This document shows, piece after piece, positions 1 through 11,319 of a stretch of DNA of 64,000 bases; position 1 is the first letter of the stretch, and each line of letters opens with the position of its first letter. This stretch comes from an uncultured Chloroflexales bacterium (GTDB lineage Bacteria; Chloroflexota; Chloroflexia; Chloroflexales; Chloroflexaceae), in NCBI GenBank assembly GCA_937902315.1, contig CALGUG010000012.1:186001-250000 (forward strand). The letters are read 5' to 3'. The notes under the pieces were generated by a model. That model worked only from the letters and a program-made list of their open reading frames with translations, did not search any database and was not told the DNA's origin. Made by a program: the position numbers and the translations under genes.

Positions 1-750
1 TTCTAAGAAGCGCCAATGCTCTTCCAAGGCCGCAATGATGGCTTCGGCCCCTTGGCCTTCGCTGGCGACAGCTTTTAAGACGGGCGGCTTCCAAGCCCGA
101 TAGCGCTCGCCCCCCAGCTCGATCATGCTGCGCAGACGACGCAGCAAGGCATCAGCCCCATCACGGTCGGCTTTGTTGACCACAAACAGATCGGCGATCT
201 CGAGCATGCCCGCCTTGATCGACTGCACATCGTCGCCGAGACCCGGCACATCGACTACGATCGTGCTATCGGCGATACTCGCGATCTCAACTTCGCTCTG
301 GCCCGCGCCGACCGTCTCGATGATGATCCGCTCAAAGCCAGCCGCATCGACCAAGGCCAAGGCATCGCCGCTGGCGCGCGCAAGGCCGCCAGTGCGCCCG
401 CGACTCGCCATACTGCGAATAAAGACGCCGCTATCGCCGCCCAAGCTCTGCATACGAATGCGGTCGCCCAAAATCGCCCCGCCAGTAAAGGGCGACGAGG
501 GATCGACGGCGATAATGCCGACCGTGAGGCCTTGCGCGCGCAAAGTTCGCGCCAACAGAGCCACCAAAGTCGATTTGCCCGCTCCGGGTGGGCCAGTGAC
601 ACCAAAGCTCTTGGCTTTGCCGCTATGAGGATAGATCTCGGCCATTAGGGCTTTGGCCTGCGCTCCGCCCTGCTCGACCAAACTGATCGCGCGCGCCAGA
701 GCACGGCGATCGCCTGCCAAAATTCGGGTGGCAAGATCAGACTTATTCAC
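1..750 (-). CDS. meaB: MeaB/ArgK-family GTPase, methylmalonyl-CoA mutase chaperone (3' end outside window)
   Basis: The reading frame is open from a GTG at 750 to the left window edge, giving 250 codons with the C-terminus missing. I read the P-loop GPPGAGKST near residue 50, the segment ETVGAGQSE and the guanine-specificity motif NKAD, which are hallmarks of the MeaB/ArgK G3E GTPases. These proteins load and protect the adenosylcobalamin of methylmalonyl-CoA mutase in the cytoplasm. The GTG overlaps the end of the B12-binding subunit gene by 8 bp, so the two are almost certainly translationally coupled. An alternative older name is lysine/arginine transport ATPase ArgK, which I consider a misnomer. 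The function is confident; the exact start is less so because it is a GTG inside the upstream stop region. Confidence 0.93.
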   Translation of the reverse strand, partial: MNKSDLATRILAGDRRALARAISLVEQGGAQAKALMAEIYPHSGKAKSFGVTGPPGAGKSTLVALLARTLRAQGLTVGIIAVDPSSPFTGGAILGDRIRMQSLGGDSGVFIRSMASRGRTGGLARASGDALALVDAAGFERIIIETVGAGQSEVEIASIADSTIVVDVPGLGDDVQSIKAGMLEIADLFVVNKADRDGADALLRRLRSMIELGGERYRAWKPPVLKAVASEGQGAEAIIAALEEHWRFLE

Positions 751-1147
751 GGCTGCCAACGTGGTTCTGAATAAATTCAACCAGCTCGTTTGTCGAGGTG
801 CCCGGGCCAAAGATTCCGGCGAAGCCATGCTCGCGCTTGAGGATCTCGGCGTCGCTTTCGGGAATGATGCCGCCAGCGATCAGCAGAACATCGCCCATGC
901 CCTGCTCCTGCAAGAGCTGATGCACTTTGGGCAGCAGGGTCATATGTGCACCCGAGAGAATAGAGAGGCCGATCACATCGACATCTTCTTGCAGGGCCGC
1001 CTCGACGATCATAGCGGGGCTTTGTTGCAGTCCGGTGTAGATCACTTCCATTCCGGCGTCGCGCAAGGCACGAGCGATCACCTTAGCACCCCGATCATGG
1101 CCATCGAGACCGGGTTTGGCCACTAATACACGTATTTTTCGTTCCAT
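743..1147 (-). CDS. Methylmalonyl-CoA mutase cobalamin-binding subunit
   Basis: A 134-residue stand-alone B12-binding domain. It carries the base-off cobalamin motif DGHDRG near residue 15, then SILSGAH and the glycine-rich AGGIIPESD, as in the C-terminal half of methylmalonyl-CoA mutase. Stand-alone versions pair with a separate catalytic subunit, not present in this window, to interconvert methylmalonyl-CoA and succinyl-CoA in propionate metabolism. I chose the ATG at 1147 (MERKIRVLVAKPG) over a TTG at 1162 because it begins right at the conserved fold. The meaB-like GTPase gene follows with an 8-bp overlap, supporting a shared job. A different B12-dependent mutase, for example ethylmalonyl- or isobutyryl-CoA mutase small subunit, cannot be excluded. 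Confidence 0.9.
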   Translation of the reverse strand: MERKIRVLVAKPGLDGHDRGAKVIARALRDAGMEVIYTGLQQSPAMIVEAALQEDVDVIGLSILSGAHMTLLPKVHQLLQEQGMGDVLLIAGGIIPESDAEILKREHGFAGIFGPGTSTNELVEFIQNHVGSRE

Positions 1148-1244
1148 ATCTATCTGTTTCAACCTCGTGTTGTTGTTGTGCGGGCTAGCTTGCTTTAATG
1201 ATACCAGATCTACTTAAAGTGCTGAACGTATAGCAAACTTCTAC

Positions 1245-1767
1245 TTTGGCGTCTTGGTTTCTGGCCCAAAATCAGCTTCTAGCGCGTCCGCCTTCGGCTA
1301 CCAGAGCGGCTAGCTGCCCTCACCCCCCGGCCCCCTCTCCCGCACTGCGGCGAGGGGCTGAATGGTGATGTTGTATGCGAACGATGGCCTTTTGCTGCCG
1401 ACACGACTTTCGGCTAATGCATAGCTCCCACAATGTGGGAGAAGGGCGTATGCACTCCCGCCCATTCATGCTCTTCCAGACTGGCATCCTTTGCATGAAC
1501 CTTGTCTGAGAGAACCCGCCCGTACCCTGAGCCTGTCGAAGGGTACGATCGCTTGCTTGTGGCTTCGACAAGCTCAGCCAACGCTCCGCTCGGACGGTTT
1601 TAGGCAGCGAATGCAACGAAATACAGCGTTTGAAGCTTGGTGCTTGCACCAGGAAGGTCGCAGCGAAAACAGTGAAACGGCTTTCGTCGTTTGGTGGGCG
1701 GGATGTTGGTAGCCGAAGGCGGACGCGGTTAAGAACTTCTTTGGGCCAGAACACAGACCGCCAGAGC
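1245..1767. repeat. R1 composite repeat element, with R3 and inverted ends
   Basis: This fills most of the gap 1148-1890. The left end at 1245 leads into the core in one orientation (about 1282-1302) and the right end carries the reverse complement (about 1708-1727), so both ends point inward. Reverse-complementing the right end aligns it with the left over about 55 bp (CTGGCCCAAA then the core). Inside lie an R3 module (1316-1450) and a CCTGAGCCTGTCGAAGGGTA motif at 1529-1548. A fragment of an R2 end (ATACCAGATC) lies just outside at about 1200. No credible gene is present. Confidence 0.7.
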
Positions 1768-1825
1768 AAACAGAAGCCATCAAGCCAAGCTAGTAACGGC
1801 GGTTTTTGGCAGCGGCTCGAACAAC

Positions 1826-1861
1826 ACAAAAAAGGGTTTCTCGCTGTGTAACGAGAAACCC
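1826..1861 (-). terminator. Rho-independent terminator of tyrA
   Basis: GGGTTTCTCG (1834-1843) pairs with CGAGAAACCC (1852-1861). Read on the minus strand the hairpin is followed by a run of six T residues, 30 bp past the tyrA stop codon. Confidence 0.85.
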
Positions 1862-1890
1862 CCTTCCAAACAACAGGCGGCTTACCAGCG

Positions 1891-2856
1891 CTACTTACGC
1901 CGACCGATGCGCCCAAACAGGTTGGGGCGCTCGATCTCGTGCTGCGGGCCTTGGAAGTCTAGCTCGCCCGGGCGCAGATTGGGGCGCGCATCGAGCCACT
2001 TATCGCGCTGCTCCTTCACGCGGCTGAAGGTCGCAAGCAACTTCTCGCCATCGCCATCTTGGATCTGATCGCGGAATTCAAGCAACTGACGCGCTACATC
2101 GTTGATCCAGCGCACAATCGCATCGCGGTTGGCCAAGGCGATATCGCGGTGCATAACGGGGTTGCCCGAAGCCAAGCGCGAGGTATCGCGATAGCCCGAC
2201 GAGGCCAGCGGGCCCATCTCGCGCCATGCGGGACTGCGCGTGGTCACCTCGCCCAAGGCGATCGACATCAGGAAGGGCAGATGCGAAATGCCCGCCACAT
2301 AGGCATCGTGTTCGGCTGGCTCGATATAGTAGGGTTTGGCTCCCACTTGATTGACCAAGCCTTCGATAATGTCGATCGAGTGTTGACGGGCGCGCTTGCC
2401 GGGGGTCAAGCAGTAGATCGCATCTTTGAACAGATCGGGTTCGGCAGCCATAGCGCCCGACTGCTCTTTGCCCGCCATAGGGTGGCCGCCAACAAAGTCG
2501 ACACCTGCGGGCAGGTATTGCTCGGCCAGTTTGACCACATTGGCTTTGGTGCTAGCGACATCGGTTACAACCACATTTTCTGACAGCAAAGCCCCAAGCT
2601 GGGTCATCACGCCTTCGATCGCACCGACCGGAGTGGCGATCACCACAATCTGCGAGCCGCGCACAGCATCGCTCAAGCTGTTCGCGATCACATCGATCGC
2701 CAAGCGACCACGCGCATCGCTAAGCGCCTTTTTGTCTTGGTCGAAACCGATCACTTTAACGCTCCCTAAAGGAGCAGTCTTCTCATCGGCAGAGCGCAGA
2801 GCCATGCCCAACGATGTGCCGATCAAACCCATACCGATAATCGTTATTTGTACCAT
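1891..2856 (-). CDS. tyrA: Prephenate dehydrogenase
   Basis: A 321-residue NAD(P)-dependent dehydrogenase of the TyrA family, converting prephenate to 4-hydroxyphenylpyruvate in tyrosine synthesis. The N-terminal Rossmann motif GMGLIG is at residues 8-13. The family signature GGHPMAGKE lies near residue 123 and SHLPF near 190, with its catalytic-region histidine. The C-terminal helical dimerisation part is present, but no ACT domain or chorismate mutase domain is visible, so allosteric tyrosine control through ACT is unlikely. It lies downstream of chorismate synthase and a small membrane protein on the same strand (77 bp gap). The ATG at 2856 starts directly with the beta strand (MVQITIIGMG). 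A strong terminator follows. Confidence 0.94.
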   Translation of the reverse strand: MVQITIIGMGLIGTSLGMALRSADEKTAPLGSVKVIGFDQDKKALSDARGRLAIDVIANSLSDAVRGSQIVVIATPVGAIEGVMTQLGALLSENVVVTDVASTKANVVKLAEQYLPAGVDFVGGHPMAGKEQSGAMAAEPDLFKDAIYCLTPGKRARQHSIDIIEGLVNQVGAKPYYIEPAEHDAYVAGISHLPFLMSIALGEVTTRSPAWREMGPLASSGYRDTSRLASGNPVMHRDIALANRDAIVRWINDVARQLLEFRDQIQDGDGEKLLATFSRVKEQRDKWLDARPNLRPGELDFQGPQHEIERPNLFGRIGRRK

Positions 2857-2933
2857 TGTCGATCTCGTTCTAGTCTAAAAGTGTAAAGAAGCAATTGCAG
2901 CCCCGTCGCCGCCTTCGTAGATCTCCGTCGTCG

Positions 2934-3548
2934 CTAGGACTGGGGTTCGATCCGCGAAAGAAAGAGCAACTCTGCAATAATCAAAATTAAAACAAGCAGC
3001 AACAGGCTCACCCAGGTTAATACTCGCAAACTCGCCAGCGCTGCGATCATGGCAACCAACAGGCCACATTCGTGCGATTGACGACGCACGCGCCGTAAGT
3101 CGAACTGATGGGCACGATTCTTCCAAATCGAAAGGCCAATCACATAGACAAACGGCATAACAATGGCCGAAACGAGCCAAAAGAGCGCCATGATCAACAA
3201 CAAATAGACCGGCGTATCGGGCAACGATAAGAGCCAAGCCGTAGGTGCTGGTACAAAGGCGATCGTATAACAGAGCAAGATGCTCCCAGCCATGCCCTGA
3301 AAAGCCAGACCGGGAAGCTCATAGCGCTGTTCGATGGGTATAAAAGTAAGGGCGCTCGCCAAACATAAAGACATGTAGAAGAGGAGGCGTGGTGAAGCGA
3401 AAAAAGCCTGATATGAACGGAGATCACCCTTCAGTAAGAGCCAGATCGCCCACGTCCAACAGACGCCAGCCAAGAGCACGAGCGAAATCGAGATCGGCGC
3501 AACCTGAATAGCGGGAAGATGTAGCTTTTTTTCTGGTGCCACAGGCAT
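2934..3548 (-). CDS. Multi-spanning membrane protein, unknown function
   Basis: A 204-residue protein with about six hydrophobic segments (roughly residues 18-40, 52-70, 82-100, 110-138, 160-178 and 180-198) and a short basic stretch, RRVRRQ, before the fifth. I do not recognise a family. Its ATG (3548-3546) immediately follows the chorismate synthase stop codon (TAA-ATG, no spacer), so it is very likely translated from the aroC message, and tyrA follows 77 bp later. Its place between two aromatic amino acid genes could hint at a transport or membrane-associated role, but nothing in the sequence shows that. Confidence 0.8.
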   Translation of the reverse strand: MPVAPEKKLHLPAIQVAPISISLVLLAGVCWTWAIWLLLKGDLRSYQAFFASPRLLFYMSLCLASALTFIPIEQRYELPGLAFQGMAGSILLCYTIAFVPAPTAWLLSLPDTPVYLLLIMALFWLVSAIVMPFVYVIGLSIWKNRAHQFDLRRVRRQSHECGLLVAMIAALASLRVLTWVSLLLLVLILIIAELLFLSRIEPQS

Positions 3549-4625
3549 TTATCCATCAACTCGCGCTAGACGCTGCCGCAACAAGTGGTCAGCCAACACC
3601 AACGCCATCATTGCTTCGGCGATCGGAACCAAACGCGGTAATGCGGTTGGGTCGTGCCGCCCTTTCACCACGATCTCTGCCGGATTGCCAGCTTGATCGA
3701 CGGTCTGTTGCGGTCGTGCGATCGAGGCCAGAGGTTTGACGGTGATGCGCACGATAATCTCTTCGCCCGTGCTGATGCCGCCCAAAATGCCGCCGTGATG
3801 GTTGGTGCTTGTACCGATGCTGCCATCTTCGCGTCGAATAAAGGGGTCGTTGTGGACCGAGCCGCGCATATCGTTGACGGCTTTGCCCTCACCAAACTCA
3901 ACCGCCTTGATGGCTGGAATGCTGAACATCGCCTTGCCGATATCGGCCTGCAGCTTGTCGAAGACCGGTTCGCCCAAACCGGGCGGCACACCGCGAGCGC
4001 GGATCTCGACCACGCCGCCCAGCGAGTCAAGCTCGCGTTTGGCCTGTTCGACCCGCTCGACCATCTGAGCCGCTACCACCGGATCAGGGCAGCGCATCAC
4101 ATTGCGCTCGATCTCGTCTTCGTCGATGGTCTGAGCCACCAGATCGCCCATCTGAGCGGTCCAAGCGATCACCGAGATGCCGAATTTGTCCAGCAGTTTG
4201 CGGGCGATCGCGCCGCCTGCTACCCGCCCGATCGTTTCGCGCGCGCTCGATCGCCCGCCACCACGATAATCGCGAAAGCCGTATTTGGCATCCCAGGTAA
4301 AATCGGCGTGGCCTGGGCGGTAGAGATGTTTGAACGATTCATAATCTTGCGAACGTGCATTGGTATTATAAACGACCATGCTGATCGGCGTGCCAGTGGT
4401 GCGACCTTCAAAGATACCAGAGAGGATCTGCACTTCATCGGGCTCGCGACGCGCCGAGGTAACGCGACTTTGACCAACCCGACGGCGGTCTAGCTCGCGC
4501 TGAATATCGGCGACATCGAGTTCGAGGCCAGCGGGGCAACCATCTACCGTACAGCCGACCGCCGGGCCATGCGATTCACCCCATGTTGTGATCCGAAAAA
4601 CTTGACCAAACGAATTTCCAGCCAT
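3549..4625 (-). CDS. aroC: Chorismate synthase
   Basis: A 358-residue enzyme making chorismate from 5-enolpyruvylshikimate-3-phosphate, the last shikimate step, using reduced FMN. Family signatures are present in order: GESHGPAVGC near residue 16, RREPDEVQILSGIFEGRTTG, RSSARETIGRVAGGA near 128, TNHHGGILGGISTGEEI near 275 and GRHDPTALPRLVPIAEAM near 330. The length is normal. The ATG at 4625 is preceded by AAGGAAG. It heads a run with the membrane protein and tyrA, so the window holds chorismate-to-tyrosine steps; chorismate mutase itself is not here. Confidence 0.97.
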   Translation of the reverse strand: MAGNSFGQVFRITTWGESHGPAVGCTVDGCPAGLELDVADIQRELDRRRVGQSRVTSARREPDEVQILSGIFEGRTTGTPISMVVYNTNARSQDYESFKHLYRPGHADFTWDAKYGFRDYRGGGRSSARETIGRVAGGAIARKLLDKFGISVIAWTAQMGDLVAQTIDEDEIERNVMRCPDPVVAAQMVERVEQAKRELDSLGGVVEIRARGVPPGLGEPVFDKLQADIGKAMFSIPAIKAVEFGEGKAVNDMRGSVHNDPFIRREDGSIGTSTNHHGGILGGISTGEEIIVRITVKPLASIARPQQTVDQAGNPAEIVVKGRHDPTALPRLVPIAEAMMALVLADHLLRQRLARVDG

Positions 4626-4676
4626 TCCTTACTTCCTTACCACTTGGTCGCTCAACTTGCCCAAGGGCGCACTCGT

Positions 4677-4797
4677 ATACCAAATCCGATTAGCTTGTTG
4701 CTTTTTGGTCTTCGGCAAAGTGGAACCTAAGGATAGGTGTTCCACATTTCTGGTTTCTCCGTCGCAAGCATACAGGTCTTTAAACGGATTTGCTAGT
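4677..4797. repeat. R2 MITE-like element
   Basis: The element runs from ATACCAAATCCG (4677-4688) to the inverted form ACGGATTTG (about 4784-4792). It contains the internal R2 signature in the form TTCGGCAAAGTGGAAC. It lies between aroC and the zinc-ribbon/TPR gene and has no coding capacity. Confidence 0.7.
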
Positions 4798-4859
4798 CGA
4801 TGGTACGCCAGCTATGGTCTATAGCTTACACGAACTTGCAAGATTATATGCGGCTCATT

Positions 4860-6173
4860 TTAAGTTCTATTTTGGGCGTTCAGCTCTTTGAGGGCCATAT
4901 TCTCGACAAATGCGATATCTTCGCGCAGTTGTTGGTCGTTCACGCGCAAGCGCAAGGCTTCGCGCAGCTCGCGCAGGGCACGTCCGTACTCTTTCATTTG
5001 GGCGTAGGCCAAGCCTAAAATACGGCGATAGTTCGGGTCGCTCGGGCGTTTAGCCGCCGCCATCTCCCATTCGCGGGTTGCGATATACCACATACCTCGT
5101 TTTTTATAGGCCAAGCCCATATTGTAGTGCTCTTCGTCGCTGCGGCTGGGCACATCGGTAATGATGCGCACCTTGCCTCCAAAGAAATCCTTCCAAGCGA
5201 ATATAGTGATCACAAGCTCTACAACAAAGATCAAGCCCATAACGATGCCGATTCCGATGAGCATGAAGGTAACGCGACCCGCTTGGTCCAAAAGCTCGGG
5301 CGGTAACACCTGGTACACAGCCATGCCAGCGATGCTGAAGAGCACAACAAACAGCACAAGAGCAATGGCATAGAGGACGAGCCAGATCAAGTGCAGCACA
5401 AAGGCCCATACCTTTTGATTCCAGAGCCCGCGCACAAAGAGGGCATAAAGCAGAAGAAAGAGCAGACCGCCCAGTAATCTGCCAAGAAAGGTGGAAGGGT
5501 CAGTGCCAGTCTCGTTCATAATGTTGAAGCCCTGAAGCACTGTACGAATGAGATTGAAGAGCCCACCAAGCAGATTCAAAACCCCAAAAGCGGTTAAACA
5601 AACTGTTGCCCACGAGCGAGGCCGTGCATCGTTGCTTTTAACTGTCAAAGATTTTCCGCACTTTGGACACTTTGTCTGCTCTAAACTCGTCGGAACACCA
5701 CAGTAAGGACAAGGATTCTCTACATCGGGCAGTCGCCCCTCTGGGATCTCGATATCATCAACGGTATACACTTTCTGAGCCGGAGCGCTGGCGACCACCT
5801 CGGCCACCTGTGCCTGGTTGAGTGCGATCGTCTCGCCGACTGCAGCACTGCCTTGGTTCAGGACGACCGTCTCGCTGGTGGCTGGCTGAACCGGGGCGCT
5901 TTCGACAACTGGATGATGGGCGTTCAGCCAAGCGATCCCTTTAAGCGCTCGTTCGTTATTGGGATTAATATCGAGCACATTTTGCAAACAAATCCGCACA
6001 TCTTCAGGATCATCAACCACACCCGAGAGCCACAACCACGCCATCTCATTGCGTTCGTCGGCCTGAACAACCTGCATCAATAAGTCGCGTGCTTTCTCTC
6101 GTTGGCCTGCCCGTGCCGCTCGCATACCATCTTGAAGAAGATTTTCTGGTAATGTCATATTCGGTGCATTCAT
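4860..6173 (-). CDS. Zinc-ribbon, TPR-flanked membrane protein
   Basis: A 437-residue protein. The N-terminal part (about 5-90) is TPR-like, with alternating helices and phrases such as NEMAWLWLSGVVDD and NPNNERALKGIAWL. A zinc ribbon (CPYCG ... CPKCG) follows near residue 150. Four hydrophobic segments come next (about 185-310). The C-terminal roughly 90 residues return to TPR (YNMGLAYKKRGM, YRRILGLAYAQMKEYGRAL). This suggests a membrane-anchored scaffold with cytosolic protein-binding ends. I chose the ATG at 6173 because a TATAAT box lies at 6215-6210 on the minus strand, which makes the more upstream start (6224) unlikely to be transcribed. No enzyme motif is visible. Confidence 0.8.
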   Translation of the reverse strand: MNAPNMTLPENLLQDGMRAARAGQREKARDLLMQVVQADERNEMAWLWLSGVVDDPEDVRICLQNVLDINPNNERALKGIAWLNAHHPVVESAPVQPATSETVVLNQGSAAVGETIALNQAQVAEVVASAPAQKVYTVDDIEIPEGRLPDVENPCPYCGVPTSLEQTKCPKCGKSLTVKSNDARPRSWATVCLTAFGVLNLLGGLFNLIRTVLQGFNIMNETGTDPSTFLGRLLGGLLFLLLYALFVRGLWNQKVWAFVLHLIWLVLYAIALVLFVVLFSIAGMAVYQVLPPELLDQAGRVTFMLIGIGIVMGLIFVVELVITIFAWKDFFGGKVRIITDVPSRSDEEHYNMGLAYKKRGMWYIATREWEMAAAKRPSDPNYRRILGLAYAQMKEYGRALRELREALRLRVNDQQLREDIAFVENMALKELNAQNRT

Positions 6174-6209
6174 GGAGCGATACAAATAGAGAATCCCCAA
6201 TGTACCAGT

Positions 6210-6215
6210 ATTATA
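6210..6215 (-). promoter_or_regulatory. -10 box of the zinc-ribbon/TPR gene
   Basis: A perfect TATAAT on the minus strand, about 37 bp before the chosen ATG at 6173. No good -35 hexamer is visible. Confidence 0.5.
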
Positions 6216-6322
6216 CCATCTCATTTGAGCTACGAAACGTCATCTTTATGTCTAGTTAAATGTTGGTTTGGGTTTGTAAACGGCAACAGCGCTCGTTTAG
6301 CTACGCTTGCTGGCTTCACTCC

Positions 6323-6727
6323 GCTGGCGGCTACGTCCTTCCCCCAAAGAAGGCTTAAAGCGCGTCCGCCTACGGCTACCAACATCCCACCCGCCACCCG
6401 AGGTCATTGCTGTCGCTATGCCAACGGCCACCCAAAAACCCAACAATCAACGCTCTTGCAGCTTTCATACCATATCAGATGAGCGTATTCCGATGACTTT
6501 GTTGCTTTTTGAGCTTCGGCAGAGTGTAACGTGACTATGTTTGTTGCGCAAAATTTCGCTTGGAGGATTCATGGTTAGGAAGCCAGTATATCAAACGAAA
6601 GCCTTTTATCATTCCGTTTGCGCTTCTCCTTAGGGAGAGGCTTCACTTCGCTTTGATGGAGAAGCTGTTTGTAGCCGTAGGCGGACGCGCTAGAAGCGTA
6701 TTTTGGGCTAGAGACCTTAACGCCACA
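6323..6727. repeat. R1 composite repeat element with an R2 half-copy inside
   Basis: This occupies most of the gap 6174-6906. An inward-facing R1 core lies at about 6361-6380 and the reverse-complement core at about 6671-6690. The outer arms match each other through GGCGG, a CCCAAA block and the core. Between them lies a partial R2 element (about 6472-6550) with TTCGGCAGAGTGTAACGT. From 6728 to 6906 I see nothing recognisable. Confidence 0.65.
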
Positions 6728-6906
6728 ACTCTGAAGCGAAGGATTTGCTGTTAGTCGAGCAGAACAGAGAGCTGCCAAGCCGCTAGGCGAGCAAGCAGAA
6801 GAGCGCTCCTCTCCGCCGAAGTACTGTTGGTACGAAGAGCGAGCGCTCGTGTAAAGAAATAAGCAGATATTTGTGCCGCAAGCTTCATTCGTAAGCTACA
6901 GAGGCT

Positions 6907-8121
6907 TTACTTGCGTTTGCCCCAACTAACTAATTGCCACTCTTGATAGACGCGCCGATAGATCTCGATGGTCTGCTGGGCGATATGCTGCCAATCGTAG
7001 CGATCGCGCACCACACGCGCCGCGTTCTTTACACGCGCAGCCGCCCAATCGGGATTGTCGAGGGTATGCAAAATGCCCCAAGCTAGCGAGCTAGGGTTGT
7101 CGGGCATCACCGTGACGCCCGTCTCGTGGGGCTGAACCACCTCGGCTAGGCCGCCTGTATCGCTCACAATCACCGGGCAGTTGGCGGCCATCGCTTCGAG
7201 CGCCACGATCCCAAAGGCTTCGTACAACGAGGGGAAGACGGCCGCGTTGACCACATGGTAGAGTTTATCGCGCTGTAGGTCGTCGATGAAGCCCGTAAAA
7301 ACAACCGAGTCGCCGATATCCAAGGCCGCAACCCGCGCTTTGAGGGCATTCATATAGGGGCCGACTCCCGAGATCAGCAGGCGAGCGTTAGGATAGCGCT
7401 GCAGCACTTCGGGCCAGGCGGCGATCAAAACCTGAGCGCCTTTTTCATAAACAAGCCGTCCGATAAAGTAGATCAAGGGTTGATCATCTTCAGCGTAATG
7501 GCGCCGAAAAGCTTTGGCTGCTTGCTCGTCGGCAAAGGGGTTTTCGATCGGGTAGACACCGTTGGGCACCACATCGATCTTATCGAAAGGGGTACGAAAA
7601 TAGTCGTGGACTTGGTTTGCCATAAACTGCGAACAAACAATCACACGCCATGCTTCGTAATTCATCCACCATTCAAGACTATTGATCCGCTCCGACTGTG
7701 GGCCTGTCAAGCTGCCACGCCCGCGCCCTCGTTCAGTCGCATGCACCGTCGCGATCAAAGGGATCTCCCAGGTGCGTTTGAGGCCAACTCCCGCATGGGC
7801 ACCCAACCAATCGTGAATATGGATGAGGTCAAAGCGTCGCCCCAATTCGCGTTGCAAAGCGATTGCGGCGAATTCCATCTCGCGATTTGCGAGCATCACA
7901 AATGAGCTGAAGTTGGTATCGTCTTGGGGCGGTACGGGTACGCGGATAATTCGCACCCCTGAGGACAAGATTTCGTGGGTTGGAGCCGCCTGCAGTTGAG
8001 GAGTAATTAACGAGATCTCAATACCTTCCTTGGCCAAGGCAGGCACAAGATCCATGACATGTTTCCCCATTCCTCCCACGAGATTGGGGGGATACTCCCA
8101 CGATAGCATCAGGACGTGCAT
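6907..8121 (-). CDS. Glycosyltransferase family 4 (GT-B fold)
   Basis: A 404-residue GT4-type transferase. The N-terminal MHVLMLSWEYPPNLVGGMGK has the glycine-rich loop for acceptor/donor binding. The C-terminal nucleotide-sugar domain carries FIGRLVYEKG and the EX7E motif EAFGIVALE near residue 310. Family members include glycogen/starch synthase-like and lipid or polysaccharide glycosyltransferases; the N-terminus resembles the glycogen-synthase-like branch but the substrate cannot be read from sequence. I chose the ATG at 8121 because AAGGAG sits 12 bp upstream, whereas the earlier ATG at 8133 directly abuts that ribosome site. The upstream 400 bp hold no gene but contain palindromes. Confidence 0.88.
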   Translation of the reverse strand: MHVLMLSWEYPPNLVGGMGKHVMDLVPALAKEGIEISLITPQLQAAPTHEILSSGVRIIRVPVPPQDDTNFSSFVMLANREMEFAAIALQRELGRRFDLIHIHDWLGAHAGVGLKRTWEIPLIATVHATERGRGRGSLTGPQSERINSLEWWMNYEAWRVIVCSQFMANQVHDYFRTPFDKIDVVPNGVYPIENPFADEQAAKAFRRHYAEDDQPLIYFIGRLVYEKGAQVLIAAWPEVLQRYPNARLLISGVGPYMNALKARVAALDIGDSVVFTGFIDDLQRDKLYHVVNAAVFPSLYEAFGIVALEAMAANCPVIVSDTGGLAEVVQPHETGVTVMPDNPSSLAWGILHTLDNPDWAAARVKNAARVVRDRYDWQHIAQQTIEIYRRVYQEWQLVSWGKRK

Positions 8122-8302
8122 AATAGGTTGCATCTCCTTCGTGATAGTAGACAGGGACGCAGAAGTTTAAACTAAGGCTAAGAGGTTTCGTTTGAGGGCC
8201 AGTTCCCCAATGAACCATTGACACGATCATCGTATACAAGCGCTTGCGTTAGGCTTGAGATGCAATGTCGTTCTAAGTGCTGTACGGGGCTAGATTCTAC
8301 AA

Positions 8303-8358
8303 GTACACTGCAAGATAATACGTCATTGTGTACAAAGCTGCTTTTACACTCTAGTGTA
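8303..8358. promoter_or_regulatory. Palindromic operator-like sites upstream of the GT4 gene
   Basis: Within the 399-bp gap 8122-8520 there are two dyads: GTACAC (8303-8308) with GTGTAC (8328-8333), and TACACT-CT-AGTGTA (8345-8358). Both use the same TACAC/GTGTA half-site. A TATTAT on the minus strand at 8320-8315 lies between the first two arms. This looks like a repressor site over a promoter, but no regulator is identified. Confidence 0.35.
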
Positions 8359-8450
8359 CGTCATGTAAAACACTATGTAAACACAGCCTGAGACTCATTT
8401 TATGAAACGAGCGCCTAAAAACTATTGGCACACTTCCGTTGTGATAGAAA

Positions 8451-8483
8451 GAGCGCAGAGGGTATTGATAATCCTCTGCGCTC
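8451..8483 (-). terminator. Terminator of ppdK
   Basis: GAGCGCAGAGG (8451-8461) pairs with CCTCTGCGCTC (8473-8483). On the minus strand a T-rich tail (TTTCTATC) follows, 38 bp beyond the ppdK stop. Confidence 0.75.
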
Positions 8484-8520
8484 AAACTTCTCAATGAAGT
8501 TGGAGATAAGCGGTAGAAAA

Positions 8521-11193
<2,673 letters not shown>

Positions 11194-11319
11194 TCTATCC
11201 TCCATAAATGTTAGATAACCTAACGGATACAGCGATGGTTCATCCGTGGACACCGCAATAGGTGACCACGAACCACAGATCAAGGACAGTGGTAGTTGTC
11301 GCTGACCTCTGATTCGTTG

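Noticed and set aside
3654..4493. Long open frame antisense to chorismate synthase
   Set aside because: Coding signal and all family motifs are on the other strand; the antisense translation is His/Asp-rich without domain features.
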